DNA of 52,617 nucleotides from Bordetella parapertussis (GCA_945870465.1 CAMBSS010000007.1:1-52617), one strand, 5' to 3'; positions 1 through 8,726 are shown, counted from the first letter of the stretch. The notes: generated by a model not told the origin, from the letters alone. A program made the numbers and translations.

Positions 1-1
1 C

Positions 2-187
2 GCGGACAATGGCTATACGGCGCTGATGATGGCGACGCGGGAGGCCAAAGCGGGCGTGGTAGCGCTGTTGTTGGCCAATGGGGCCGACCCGAATCTAACG
101 GCGCAATCGGGAGCGTCGGCGAAGTCTATTGCGCAAGAAAAGAAGAACCCCGAAATCACCAAGCTGCTGGCTAATGACTCGCACTAG
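2..187 (+). CDS. Ankyrin-repeat protein, C-terminal fragment
   Basis: An open frame enters from the left edge and ends at TAG 185-187, giving 61 residues. It contains one ankyrin unit with the usual pattern: NGYTALMMA, then a helix, then VVALLLANGADPNLTAQSG. A final half-repeat follows (AKSIAQEKKNPEITKLLAN). Ankyrin repeats mediate protein-protein contacts; the partner and cellular location cannot be told from this end. The N-terminus lies outside the window. The gene is convergent with the hydrolase at 289-1449, and the gap between them holds a dif-like site. Confidence 0.85.
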   Translation, partial: ADNGYTALMMATREAKAGVVALLLANGADPNLTAQSGASAKSIAQEKKNPEITKLLANDSH

Positions 188-231
188 GGCGTGGCTGGAC
201 GCCTTAAACTCATGCGGTTTCTCTATCTGAT

Positions 232-259
232 ACTTCGTATAATGTATATTATGTTAAAT
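232..259 (+). other. dif: dif-like XerC/XerD recombination site
   Basis: Positions 232-242 read ACTTCGTATAA (XerC arm), 243-248 read TGTATA (central region) and 249-259 read TTATGTTAAAT (XerD arm). From memory, the central region and XerD arm are identical to Escherichia coli dif, and the last four bases of the XerC arm (ATAA) also match. The site lies in the gap between two convergent genes and is not inside a coding frame. dif is the site where XerCD resolves chromosome dimers at the replication terminus. A XerCD-exploiting mobile element could also carry such a site, but no phage or plasmid gene is visible next to it. Confidence 0.85.
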
Positions 260-288
260 AATGTACATGGCAGCTCCAGCCAGCCTTT

Positions 289-1449
289 CTAGATGTTCAT
301 GGCGATCCAATCGGCAATGTAATCGACCCCAACCTGCCGGTTATCGGCCTGGGCGTGATAAGTGCCGCCATCCTCGGCGGTCAGGATACGCAGCGTTTTG
401 CGCTTCGACCCGACAGCCTCATGAAGCTTATAGGCAGAGGCGACCGGCACGACCTTGTCGGCGTCGCCGTGAACAATCAGAAACGGGCAGGTAATCTGCT
501 CCGCCACTCCGGCCATCGAGAATTTCTTCGCTTTTTCGATCGCGGCGTCGGCATCGTCGATATGGCCCATGATCCAGCGGAAATGGAAGGCCGATTGGGC
601 GGTGTTCTTCGGGTCGACCTCCAACCGGCGCTTGATCTCGGACTGCCAGGCCGCCAGGTCCCAGTGCAACGCCCCGAATGCGACACCAGCGGCGTAGCGC
701 TTCTCGAACGCCGCCACCCGGCCCGCATAATAGCCGCCGAAGCTGTAACCCATGACAACCATCTTTTCGGGGTCAACGTCAGGCCGCTTGGAGACATAGT
801 CATAGGCCGCCGTGCCCGCGACCTCGTAATCGTGGCGGGCATACATGCCGCGCAATCGCAGCGACTCGCCCTGCCCGGGACCGTCTATCGCCAGCGTGTG
901 CCAGCCGCGCGCCGCGAATTCAAGCCCGTTGAAAAGGATGCTCATTTCCTTGCAATTATCCATACCGTTGAAGACCACCACGGTAGGCGCGCGACCGCTC
1001 ACGCCCGGCGCCTTCATGAATATCGCCGGCAACGTCGTATTTTCGAACGGCACCTCGACGAACTCCATGTTCGGGTAGCGGCGTTCGAGTCCCGCGCGCT
1101 GGCATTGCAGGGACTTGCGCCCGACTTCGAGTTTGGCCGGACCCGGGTATATGAAACGCTCCCCGGTGAAGTAATACATGCCGGCGCGCAGATAATAATT
1201 GCCAGCCGTATGCTGATGCCCTTCCGCCGCGGCTTTATCGGCCACCTTCTCCAGCCGGCTGGCCATCCTGCACCATTCTTCCGGCCACGCATCAGGCTCC
1301 TGCTGGCGCGACTTCAGGCGCTCGCAGACTTCATCGATCTCGCCCAATGCTACGGCACCATAGGGTGCCATGCCCTTCGTCACCAACGCCGCATTCGACC
1401 ATGTCATGTTGCCCGGGAATTGCTCGATCCAGCTGCCAGCAGTTGCCAT
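289..1449 (-). CDS. Alpha/beta hydrolase (DUF1100 / pseudooxynicotine hydrolase-like)
   Basis: 386 residues without a signal peptide, so probably cytoplasmic. An N-terminal helical region of about 140 residues precedes an alpha/beta hydrolase core. The nucleophile elbow GYSFGG puts the catalytic Ser at 236. The acid is probably Asp331 in HGDADKVVP and the base His365 in TYHAQ. GPGQGES near 190-195 fits the oxyanion side. The architecture resembles the group that includes 2,6-dihydroxypseudooxynicotine hydrolase and related C-C or ester hydrolases, but the substrate is unknown. The start is supported by AAGGAACAGG just upstream. It is the last gene of a minus-strand run, 30 bp after a Bug-type binding protein, so a role in catabolising the imported compound is possible. 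Confidence 0.8.
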   Translation of the reverse strand: MATAGSWIEQFPGNMTWSNAALVTKGMAPYGAVALGEIDEVCERLKSRQQEPDAWPEEWCRMASRLEKVADKAAAEGHQHTAGNYYLRAGMYYFTGERFIYPGPAKLEVGRKSLQCQRAGLERRYPNMEFVEVPFENTTLPAIFMKAPGVSGRAPTVVVFNGMDNCKEMSILFNGLEFAARGWHTLAIDGPGQGESLRLRGMYARHDYEVAGTAAYDYVSKRPDVDPEKMVVMGYSFGGYYAGRVAAFEKRYAAGVAFGALHWDLAAWQSEIKRRLEVDPKNTAQSAFHFRWIMGHIDDADAAIEKAKKFSMAGVAEQITCPFLIVHGDADKVVPVASAYKLHEAVGSKRKTLRILTAEDGGTYHAQADNRQVGVDYIADWIAMNI

Positions 1450-1479
1450 TACCTGTTCCTTGAAAAATTATTAACCGTG

Positions 1480-2454
1480 TCACTCAACCGTGATGCCGAC
1501 TTCCTTGATGACTTTGGTCCACGTCGCGATTTCTTTTTTGATGAAGGCAGCGAATTCCTCCGGTGAGTTGCCCACCGGATCCGCTCCCAAATCCAGAATG
1601 CGCCGTTTGACCTCGGGTATCGACAGGGATTTCACAATCGCCTGATTCAAACGCGTAATGATGGCCTGCGGCGTGCCTGCCGGAACTACTATGCCGTTCC
1701 ATTCGATCGCTTCGTAGCCCGCTACTCCGGCTTCGTTGATACTGGGGATTTTTGGCAATGCCGCGTTGCGCTGCAGGCTCGTCACGCCGAGCGGCCGCAA
1801 CCTGCCCGTTTCAAAATGCTGGATCGAAGACGGAATGGTCGCCATCAGGATCGCGGTCTCGCCGCTGACTATCGAAATGACCGCCGGCCCGCCGCCTTTA
1901 AACGGGATGTGGACCATCTTCGTGCCCGTCATGTAATTGAACCGTTCGGTCGCCAGATGATTCGCACTCGCGTTTCCTGCAGACGCGTAATTCAGGCTGC
2001 CCGGCTTGCTCTTGGCGAGCGCGATCAATTCTTTTACCGAGCGTGCAGGGATCGAAGGGTGTACCGTCAGCACCAGAGTAACGATCGAGACGAGACTTAC
2101 GGGCACCAGATCCTTCTCGGTATCGAAAGGCATTTTCTTGATCAGGCTCGGATTCGCGCCGAACGTGAGATTGGGGACCCCCAGCGTATAACCGTCGGGC
2201 GCCGATTTTGCCACGACGTCGAGGCCGATAGTCGAGGAACCGCCGGGCCTGTTTTCCACCACGACTTGTTGCCCGAGATTTTCCATCATGCGCGGCGCGA
2301 GTATGCGCATGACGACGTCGGTGGAACCGCCTGGCGAATACGGAACAATGATGCGTATCGGTTTGACCGGATAATTTTGCGCGGATACCGGCCCCGCATA
2401 AACGAACGACACGGACAACAGCCCTGCCACCAAATGGCGCGATGTTATTTTCAT
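1480..2454 (-). CDS. Bug-family (TctC-like) periplasmic solute-binding protein
   Basis: 324 residues. A signal peptide (about residues 1-25, ending PVSAQ) is followed by YPVKPIRIIVPYSPGGSTDVV, the standard first strand and ligand loop of the Bug/TctC family. Later family landmarks are present: MPFDTEKDLVPV, AKSKPGSLNYASAGN, HIPFKGGGPAV and the C-terminal TWTKVIKEVGITVE. Family members bind carboxylates or amides in the periplasm and usually feed a TctAB membrane carrier; no TctA or TctB gene is present anywhere in the window. AGAGGAGAG precedes the ATG. The gene sits between gcdH and the hydrolase, with a palindrome in the 204-bp upstream gap. Ligand unknown. Confidence 0.92.
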   Translation of the reverse strand: MKITSRHLVAGLLSVSFVYAGPVSAQNYPVKPIRIIVPYSPGGSTDVVMRILAPRMMENLGQQVVVENRPGGSSTIGLDVVAKSAPDGYTLGVPNLTFGANPSLIKKMPFDTEKDLVPVSLVSIVTLVLTVHPSIPARSVKELIALAKSKPGSLNYASAGNASANHLATERFNYMTGTKMVHIPFKGGGPAVISIVSGETAILMATIPSSIQHFETGRLRPLGVTSLQRNAALPKIPSINEAGVAGYEAIEWNGIVVPAGTPQAIITRLNQAIVKSLSIPEVKRRILDLGADPVGNSPEEFAAFIKKEIATWTKVIKEVGITVE

Positions 2455-2595
2455 ACTCTCCTCTTGCTTCAGATTTTATTAGAACTCATCTCAAAAATAC
2501 AACATCGACAAGCAACCGCCGATAAATTCTTTTTAATACCCCCTTGAGGGGTGCGCCGATTGACGCCGACATAATTCCAGACCTTTCCCCGAATC

Positions 2596-2616
2596 AAGGT
2601 CAAATCCCTTGACCTT
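2596..2616. promoter_or_regulatory. Inverted repeat upstream of a Bug gene
   Basis: AAGGTCAA at 2596-2603 and TTGACCTT at 2609-2616 form a perfect 8-bp inverted repeat with a 5-bp spacer. It lies 142 bp upstream of the start of the Bug gene at 2454 and just after the end of gcdH. The arms are AT-rich and no U-tract follows, so an operator is more likely than a terminator. The rest of the 204-bp gap holds a short C-rich/G-rich hairpin around 2531-2545 without a downstream T run. Confidence 0.4.
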
Positions 2617-2658
2617 ATCTGCAATCATCTGCGGTTCCAAACTGTTTTGAGACAGCTT

Positions 2659-3858
2659 TTAATTGAATGCAGAAATGCCTGTTTGCGCGCGCCCCAGCAC
2701 CAGCGCGTGAATATCGGCGGTGCCTTCCAGCGTGTTGACCGTTTCAAGATTCAGCATATGGCGGATGACGTGGAATTCATCCGAAATGCCGTTGCCGCCG
2801 TGGATGTCGCGTGCGACACGCGCGATGTCGAGCGCTTTGCCGGTCGAATTGCGCTTCATCAACGATACCATTTCCGGCGTCGCTCTGCCCTGCTCGCGCA
2901 GTCGGCTGACGTGCAGGCAGGCGAGCAGGCCGATGGCGATTTCGCTTTGCATGTCCACCAGTTTTTTCTGGATCAGCTGGTTGGCGGCGAGCGGGCGGCC
3001 GAACTGCTTGCGGTCGAGCGCGTACTGGCGCGCGGCGTGCCAGCAGAATTCGGCGGCGCCCAGCGCACCCCAGCAGATGCTGAAACGCGCATTGTTGAGG
3101 CAGCCGAATGGCCCTTTTAGTCCGGTGACGTTGGGCAGCAGGTTTTCTTCCGGCACGAACACCTGGTCCATCGCGATTTCACCGGTAGGTGACGCGCGCA
3201 CCGAAAACTTGCCTTCGATCTTGCGCGTCGTCAGGCCCTTCATCCCACGCTCAAGTATGAAGCCGCGTATCACGCCGCCGTCGTCTTTCGCCCACACCAC
3301 CATGATGTCGGCGATCGGCGCATGCGTAATCCACAGCTTCGTGCCGCTCAGCGCGTAACCGCCATCGACCTTGCGCGCACGCGTGGTCATGCTGCCGGGG
3401 TCCGAGCCATGATCGGGTTCAGTCAGGCCGAAACAGCCGAGCAATTCACCGGTGGCCATGCGCGGCAGATATTTCTGTCTTTGCTCCTCGCTGCCATAAG
3501 CGAATATCGGCGTCATCGCGAGCCCGCTTTGCACCGAGCACGCCGAGCGATAGGCGGTATCAACGCGCTCTAGCTCGCGCATGATGAGGCCGTACGCAAC
3601 GTAACCGATGCCGGCACAACCGTAACCTTCGAGCGTCGAGCCGAGAAAGCCCAGCGCACCCATTTCACGCATGATCTCGACGTCGAACGTTTCATTGCGG
3701 TTCGCCATCAGGATGCGCGGCATCAGCTTGTCCTGGGCGTACTCCCTTGCGGTGTCGCGGACCATACGTTCTTCCGCTGTCAGTTCCTGCTCGATCAGCA
3801 AAGGGTCCTGCCAGTCGAAGCGGCCGCCGGTGAGGGTGACGGTTGAGGTGTCTGCCAT
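2659..3858 (-). CDS. gcdH: Glutaryl-CoA dehydrogenase
   Basis: 399 residues, the usual length. GcdH is an FAD enzyme that oxidises and decarboxylates glutaryl-CoA to crotonyl-CoA. Family signs are the [11 protein letters not shown] segment, [27 protein letters not shown], the [19 protein letters not shown] segment and the C-terminal [12 protein letters not shown], where Glu378 is the catalytic base. The start is backed by CAGGAA upstream. The gene follows the thiolase and 3-hydroxyacyl-CoA dehydrogenase on the same strand but is separated from them by a terminator-like hairpin (3877-3910), so it may have its own promoter or depend on read-through. Glutaryl-CoA is the expected product of one beta-oxidation round on pimeloyl-CoA, which links this gene to badH and badI further right. 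Confidence 0.93.
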   Translation of the reverse strand: MADTSTVTLTGGRFDWQDPLLIEQELTAEERMVRDTAREYAQDKLMPRILMANRNETFDVEIMREMGALGFLGSTLEGYGCAGIGYVAYGLIMRELERVDTAYRSACSVQSGLAMTPIFAYGSEEQRQKYLPRMATGELLGCFGLTEPDHGSDPGSMTTRARKVDGGYALSGTKLWITHAPIADIMVVWAKDDGGVIRGFILERGMKGLTTRKIEGKFSVRASPTGEIAMDQVFVPEENLLPNVTGLKGPFGCLNNARFSICWGALGAAEFCWHAARQYALDRKQFGRPLAANQLIQKKLVDMQSEIAIGLLACLHVSRLREQGRATPEMVSLMKRNSTGKALDIARVARDIHGGNGISDEFHVIRHMLNLETVNTLEGTADIHALVLGRAQTGISAFN

Positions 3859-3876
3859 TGCTTATATTCCTGACCA

Positions 3877-3910
3877 TAAAAAGGCCGGCAGCAATTGCGC
3901 TACCGGCCTG
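3877..3910 (-). terminator. Rho-independent terminator after the thiolase gene
   Basis: AGGCCGG (3882-3888) pairs with CCGGCCT (3903-3909) around a 14-nt loop. Read on the minus strand the stem is followed by TTTTT. It lies 17 bp after the thiolase stop codon and before gcdH, so it would end or attenuate transcription of the upstream genes. Confidence 0.7.
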
Positions 3911-3925
3911 TTACCCGGACGCCGA

Positions 3926-5128
3926 TTAAACTCTTTCGAGTATCGCCGCCATGCCCTGTCCGCCGCCGATGCACAGGCTGACGAGCGCATAACGTCCGCC
4001 ACTTCGCTGCAACTGCCGCGCAGCGGTCAAGGCAATGCGCGCGCCGGACGCGCCGAGCGGGTGGCCCAGCGCAATGGCGCCGCCGTTCGGATTCACGCGC
4101 TTGTCGTCGAACGCAACGCCAAGACCTTTGAGGCACGACAGTACCTGGGTGGCGAAAGCTTCGTTGATTTCGATGATGTCCATGTCCTTGATCGTCAACC
4201 CGGCGCGAGCGAGCGCCTTCTTGGACGCGGCGACCGGGCCTATGCCCATGATGCGCGGTGGCACGCCCATCGCCGCAGTGGCGATCACGCGCGCGATCGG
4301 CTTGATGCCGGCTTTTTCACCGGCCTGCAGGCTGCCCATGAGGATGGCGACCGCGCCGTCGTTGACGCCCGACGCATTGCCGGCAGTGGTGACGCCGCCT
4401 GCATAGAGGACTTTCATTTTGGCAAGAGTTGCCAGGTCGGTCTGCGGGCGCGGGTGCTCGTCATCGGCGACGGGCGGCACCGGGCCCTTGCGGTTGGCAG
4501 GCATCTCGACCGGGCCGATTTCGCCGGTAAAAAATCCCTCGCCTTTGGCAATTGCATATTTCTGTTGCGACGACAGCGCGAACTGGTCGGCTTCTTCGCG
4601 CTTGATGTCGTATTCCTTGGCAAGGTTGTCGGCGGTCTGCGGCATCTGATCATCGCCGTAGAGCTTGTCCAATTTGGGATTCGAGAAACGCGGACCTATC
4701 GTGCTGTCATAAATGCGCAGATCGCGCGAGAAAGGGTTTTCACTCTTGGCAAACACGAAGGGGGCGCGGCTCATGCTTTCGGTGCCGCCGACGAGAAAAA
4801 CGTCGCCCTCGCCGGCAGTGATCGAATGCGCGGCGTGCGCGATCGCGCCCAATCCGCTCGCACAATTTCGCTGCAGCACCGTGCCGGGAATTTCGATCGG
4901 CAAGTCCGCCGCAAGGCCCGCGTGGCGCGCAACACAACGGGCGTCTTCACCGCCCTGGTTCGCGCAACCGACAACGATATCTTCGATCTGCTCGGCTTTG
5001 AATTTGCTGCCCGCAAGCACGGCCTTGATCGCACTTGCCAGCAAGTCGTCAGGACGGACTTTAGCCAGGCTGCCGGCATAGCGGCCGAACGGGGTGCGCT
5101 TTCCATCGTAAATATAGGCGTTAAGCAT
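3926..5128 (-). CDS. Acetyl-CoA acyltransferase (thiolase), PcaF/PaaJ-like
   Basis: 400 residues, full length. Thiolases cleave 3-oxoacyl-CoA with CoA to release acetyl-CoA. Cys89 in QRNCASGLGA is the nucleophile; Asn in NEAFA, His356 in GHPLGASG and Cys386 in CIGGGQG complete the active site. The N-terminal GCANQGGEDARCVARHAGL is typical of the 3-oxoadipyl-CoA thiolase branch (PcaF/PaaJ), though residue 88 is Asn where Leu or Arg is more usual. AAGGAA precedes the ATG. The gene lies 21 bp after the 3-hydroxyacyl-CoA dehydrogenase gene, so the two form a lower beta-oxidation unit. The chain length acted on cannot be fixed from sequence; acetoacetyl-CoA, 3-oxoadipyl-CoA and 3-oxopimeloyl-CoA are all possible. 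Confidence 0.9.
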   Translation of the reverse strand: MLNAYIYDGKRTPFGRYAGSLAKVRPDDLLASAIKAVLAGSKFKAEQIEDIVVGCANQGGEDARCVARHAGLAADLPIEIPGTVLQRNCASGLGAIAHAAHSITAGEGDVFLVGGTESMSRAPFVFAKSENPFSRDLRIYDSTIGPRFSNPKLDKLYGDDQMPQTADNLAKEYDIKREEADQFALSSQQKYAIAKGEGFFTGEIGPVEMPANRKGPVPPVADDEHPRPQTDLATLAKMKVLYAGGVTTAGNASGVNDGAVAILMGSLQAGEKAGIKPIARVIATAAMGVPPRIMGIGPVAASKKALARAGLTIKDMDIIEINEAFATQVLSCLKGLGVAFDDKRVNPNGGAIALGHPLGASGARIALTAARQLQRSGGRYALVSLCIGGGQGMAAILERV

Positions 5129-5149
5129 GGGAGTTCCTTCTGTCGTCGA

Positions 5150-6679
5150 TCAGGGTTCGGTGGTGAGAGCGGATACGCCGAGTTTGGCGCGGCGGGTGAG
5201 CCAGATGCTGGGACGGTAGCGCGGATCGCCGTAGATGCGGTTCATTGCGGTGAGCACGCGGTGTATGCGCTCAACCCCCAGCACGTCGGCGAATTTGAAC
5301 GGGCCGTTCGGATAATTTAATCCGAGTGTAACGGCCTTGTCGATATCGGACGGCGTGCCGGTGCGGCTTTGCGCAATCGAGCAGCCGATATTGACTATCA
5401 TCGCGATGATGCGCTGGGCGATGAAGCCCGGGCTGTCGCGGCATACCGTAACAGGCACACCGTCAGATGCGAGCAAGCCATGCGCTGCATCGCGATACGC
5501 CATGTCTGTGAGCGGCGTGCCCATGATGGTGCGGCGTTTGACGAGCGGAAACAAAGTATCTACCGCCACTGTGCGCTTGGGGTCCAGCCCCTGCTCTACT
5601 GCGCACGTTGTCGCGTCATCGCCTATCGGTGTGACCAGGCACAGCGCCTTGGCACTTGGTTTCGCGCCGGACTCGATATTGGCGCCCAGCTTGCTCAGCA
5701 GTTCGCTCAATGCGGCATGCCCTGCCGGCTCTACCTTGCTGACCCACACGCTCTCAGGCCGCGCACTCGGTGCCGCGGGTTCGGGTGCGATGATGGGTTT
5801 CATGTCCGCGTCGTAGTTGTAAAAGCCTTTCTTGGTCTTGCGGCCCAGCACGCCCGCTTCGTAGCGTGATTGCATGATCAGACTTGGCCGGTAGCGTGGT
5901 TCCTGGAAAAACTGGTTGTAAATTAGGTTCGACGCCGGCTGCGTGACATCCAGCCCGGTCAGCTCCATCAGTTCGAACGGGCCCATGCGAAATCCGCCGA
6001 CATCGCGCATCCCGCGGTCGACATCGACAAAAGTCGAAATGCCTTCATAGACCAGATGCGTGGCTTCCAGCGAGAAGCCGCGGCCGACCTGGTTGACTAG
6101 AAAACCCGGCGCATCGGTGCAGCGCACCGGTTCGCGCGTCATGCGCTTGCCGATGGTGACCAGCGCTTCACATACCCATTCTTCAGTCAGCAGCCCGGAA
6201 ATCACTTCGACCAGCCGCATCAGCGGCACGGGATTGAAAAAATGGAAGCCGGCAAAGCGCTGCGGCGTCTTCAGTTTTGCGGCGATGCTTGTCACCGACA
6301 TCGACGAAGTGTTGGAAACCAGTATGCAGTCCGGCGCTACGATATTTTCGAGTTCGCCGAACACCTGGCGTTTGACGTCGAGGTTTTCGACCACCGCTTC
6401 GATGACCACATGGCACGGCTTGAGTTCGGTCAAGGCGCTAACTACTTTGATGCGCGCCGTGGCGGCCGCTGCATCTTCCTTGCTCATGCTGCCTTTTTCG
6501 ACGGCGCGGGTGAGCATCTTGGCGATGAAATCGCGCGCTTCATCGGCAGCGCCGGCCCGCGTGTCCATCATCAATACCTGCATGCCGCCGGCAGCGGCGA
6601 CCTGCACGATGCCGCGGCCCATCGCGCCGGTACCCAGCACGCCTACGGTGAGATCGGGTCGGTTTGCGTCAAACTTCAT
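5150..6679 (-). CDS. paaH: 3-hydroxyacyl-CoA dehydrogenase, PaaH/PaaC type
   Basis: 509 residues, the length of the PaaH/PaaC group rather than the 280-residue Hbd group. The NAD-binding fold starts at VGVLGTGAMGRGIVQVAAAG (about 12-31). SNTSSMSVT and FHFFNPVPLMRLVEV carry the catalytic Ser and His region. Two 3HCDH C-terminal domains follow, at about 190-285 (PGFLVNQVGRGFSLEA) and 400-500 (SPGFIAQRIIAMIVN), as expected for this subfamily. It oxidises 3-hydroxyacyl-CoA to 3-oxoacyl-CoA in the cytoplasm, here probably supplying the adjacent thiolase. AAAGGA precedes the ATG. A 163-bp gap separates it from the next upstream gene and probably holds its promoter; TTCG and CGAA arms at 6699-6710 could be an operator but this is weak. 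Confidence 0.9.
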   Translation of the reverse strand: MKFDANRPDLTVGVLGTGAMGRGIVQVAAAGGMQVLMMDTRAGAADEARDFIAKMLTRAVEKGSMSKEDAAAATARIKVVSALTELKPCHVVIEAVVENLDVKRQVFGELENIVAPDCILVSNTSSMSVTSIAAKLKTPQRFAGFHFFNPVPLMRLVEVISGLLTEEWVCEALVTIGKRMTREPVRCTDAPGFLVNQVGRGFSLEATHLVYEGISTFVDVDRGMRDVGGFRMGPFELMELTGLDVTQPASNLIYNQFFQEPRYRPSLIMQSRYEAGVLGRKTKKGFYNYDADMKPIIAPEPAAPSARPESVWVSKVEPAGHAALSELLSKLGANIESGAKPSAKALCLVTPIGDDATTCAVEQGLDPKRTVAVDTLFPLVKRRTIMGTPLTDMAYRDAAHGLLASDGVPVTVCRDSPGFIAQRIIAMIVNIGCSIAQSRTGTPSDIDKAVTLGLNYPNGPFKFADVLGVERIHRVLTAMNRIYGDPRYRPSIWLTRRAKLGVSALTTEP

Positions 6680-6842
6680 GTCGTCCTTTGTCGTGTAGTT
6701 CGTAATCGAAACGCTGCAAGCCGGCCGTTACCGGTATTGCCATGCAAACAAGCGGGATTGCGCTGGAGAATGCGGACTTTGAAGGCTCCGTCTGTGGCCG
6801 AAATTATACCAGAACCACGCCGGTCCTCGGCCCGCAACAGCC

Positions 6843-7778
6843 TCACTCCGCCTGTATCCCGGCCGCCCGTACCACCTTGGTCCATTTGGCAATTTGCGCC
6901 TGCACAAATGCTGAAAATTCCTCCGGAGAATTGCCCACCCCCTCGGCGCCGTTGGCGGCAAGCAGATTGCGCATGGCCGGGGATTTGACGCTGCTCGCCG
7001 ACTCCGCGTTAATGCGATTGACGATGGCGCGCGAAATTTTCTCCGGCGCGAGCAAACCCTGCCACGCGCTGGTCTCGAATCCCGGCAATCCCGATTCAGC
7101 GACCGTCGGCAAATCGGGGGTCAGTGAAAATCGCTTCTCGCTGGTGACCGCCAGCGCACGTAAACGGCCGCTCTTCACTTGAGCGACCGCGCTCGGCAGG
7201 CTCGCGAATGACAGCGAGATGCGCCCCGCGATCAGATCGGTCAGCGACGCGGCCGCACCCTTGTATGGCACATGCACCATGTCGACACCGGTCATCAGCT
7301 TGAATAATTCGCCGGCCAGGTGCGGCGAACCCAGATTGCCCGATGATCCGAACGTGAGCTGCCCGGGTTTGCTTTTCGCGACCTGAATAAGCTCCGCCAC
7401 CGACTTGATCTGCAGCGCGGGGCCAACCACCAGGATGTTCGGTGCAAGATCGCGCTGCTGATCGTACGGCAGCTTGCGTTTGAGCGCGGGATTCACGCCA
7501 AACGAACTGGCCACCAGCAGCAAGGTATGTCCATCAGCAGGCGCACGCACCACGAGTTCGATGGCGATGATGCCGCTCGCGCCGCCGCGGTTGTCGACGA
7601 CTACCGTCTGACCCAGACGCTCGCCCAGCCCTTCCGCCAGCGCACGGCCGATGATGTCGGCATTGCCGCCGGGCGACTGCGCGACAATCAAGCGTATCGG
7701 ACGGTCCGGATACAGCGCTTGCGCGTTCCCCGCCATCGACAGCGCGAGCAAGGCAGCCGCAACCCCGCGCATCGACAT
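6843..7778 (-). CDS. Bug-family solute-binding protein
   Basis: 311 residues. Signal peptide about residues 1-21 (ending GNAQA), then LYPDRPIRLIVAQSPGGNADIIGRAL. The segments KLPYDQQRDLAPN, AKSKPGQLTFGSSGN, VHVPYKGAAASLTDL and KWTKVVRAAGIQAE place it in the family. The first ligand loop has PGGNADI instead of the more common PGG(G/P)TD, so the bound compound may differ from that of the other copies here. It starts 18 bp after the crotonase stop, GGGAAAG precedes the ATG, and it is likely co-transcribed with the crotonase. Confidence 0.9.
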   Translation of the reverse strand: MSMRGVAAALLALSMAGNAQALYPDRPIRLIVAQSPGGNADIIGRALAEGLGERLGQTVVVDNRGGASGIIAIELVVRAPADGHTLLLVASSFGVNPALKRKLPYDQQRDLAPNILVVGPALQIKSVAELIQVAKSKPGQLTFGSSGNLGSPHLAGELFKLMTGVDMVHVPYKGAAASLTDLIAGRISLSFASLPSAVAQVKSGRLRALAVTSEKRFSLTPDLPTVAESGLPGFETSAWQGLLAPEKISRAIVNRINAESASSVKSPAMRNLLAANGAEGVGNSPEEFSAFVQAQIAKWTKVVRAAGIQAE

Positions 7779-7796
7779 TTCAGCTTTCCCGGCTTT

Positions 7797-8591
7797 TTAA
7801 CGGCCTTTGAAAACCGGTTTGCGCTTTTCCATGAACGCGGCCTGGCCTTCCTTGTAGTCCTCGCTCGTGTAGCAGTCGTCGACCATTTTCTGGCACAACG
7901 CCATGTCGCGCTCGGCGGGGTTGCGCAAATACTCGATGATGCTGCGTTTGACGGCCGCAATGGTCAGCGGCGCGTTGTTCGCGATGGTGTTAGCGTAATC
8001 GAGAGTGTATTTCTCCAGTTCGGCTCCCGGCACCACGCGGTTGACGAGATTCATCTGCAGCGCTTCCTGGGCAGTGAACTGGCGCGCAGTGAAAAATATC
8101 TCTGCCGTGAATGCGGGCCCCACCACATCGGCCAGCCGCTTGATTCCGGTGAAACGGTAACCGAGCCCGAGTTTGCCCGCCGGCACGCCAAAACGCGCGT
8201 CTTCCGATGCGATGCGCATATCGCAGCCGACCGCCAGCGCAGTGCCGCCGCCTATGCAAAAACCGCGCACCATCGCAATCGTCGGCTTCGGACAGCTTTG
8301 CAGGGTCAGGCTCGCGCGGTCGGCGGTCGAGTTGTATTCCTCCACCGCTTCGGGGCTGGAGCGCTTTTCCTTGAACTGCGAAATATCGGCGCCGGCGACA
8401 AATGCTTTTTCACCCGCGCCTTTCAGGATGATCACTCGGACTTCCGGATCTTTGGCATAGGCTTCGAGCGTGCTGGTCAGCCCCTGCCACATTTCAAGCG
8501 AAACGGCGTTGTGGCGCGCCGGATTGTTGAAGATGATCCAGCCGATGCCGTTCTCTTTTGTCGCAATGAGTTTGTCCGTGTTCGTTTGCAT
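7797..8591 (-). CDS. Crotonase-superfamily protein with atypical active site
   Basis: 264 residues, one crotonase domain. The oxyanion-hole segments are present: AFVAGADISQF and the FCIGGGTALAVGCD loop. The two glutamates of classical enoyl-CoA hydratases are missing. The first is replaced by Thr/Ala in GGGTAL and the second position reads PAGKLGLG instead of PExxLG. It therefore may not be a simple hydratase; isomerase, hydrolase or lyase chemistry on a CoA ester is possible. AAGGTC precedes the ATG. It leads a minus-strand unit with the Bug gene at 6843-7778, and a TATAAAAT-like -10 candidate lies upstream near 8620. Confidence 0.85.
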   Translation of the reverse strand: MQTNTDKLIATKENGIGWIIFNNPARHNAVSLEMWQGLTSTLEAYAKDPEVRVIILKGAGEKAFVAGADISQFKEKRSSPEAVEEYNSTADRASLTLQSCPKPTIAMVRGFCIGGGTALAVGCDMRIASEDARFGVPAGKLGLGYRFTGIKRLADVVGPAFTAEIFFTARQFTAQEALQMNLVNRVVPGAELEKYTLDYANTIANNAPLTIAAVKRSIIEYLRNPAERDMALCQKMVDDCYTSEDYKEGQAAFMEKRKPVFKGR

Positions 8592-8726
8592 GACCTTGTC
8601 CGTTGGGTAAAACGCGTATTTTATAGTATCGGCGCAGGCTTATACCGGCGGCAGGGCTGTCGACCGAATCACGTGCCAATAGAGAACCGCGCCGCGGTCC
8701 TGGAACGACGGCGCGGGAGCCAGCGG

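Noticed and set aside
232..247. A 16-nt match to the left half of loxP
   Set aside because: The run ACTTCGTATAATGTAT agrees with loxP, but the right half of loxP is absent, while the full 28-bp dif structure is present. dif explains the sequence better.
2531..2545. Short ACCCC/GGGGT hairpin as a terminator for gcdH
   Set aside because: No T run follows the stem on the minus strand; the T-rich segment lies on the wrong side.
3671..5320. A 549-codon open frame on the plus strand
   Set aside because: It is antisense to the thiolase and gcdH genes, and its translation shows no recognisable domain.
6699..6710. TTCG/CGAA arms upstream of paaH as an IclR-type operator
   Set aside because: Only one pair of 4-bp arms is present, without the third direct copy or the spacing of the two sites in the island.
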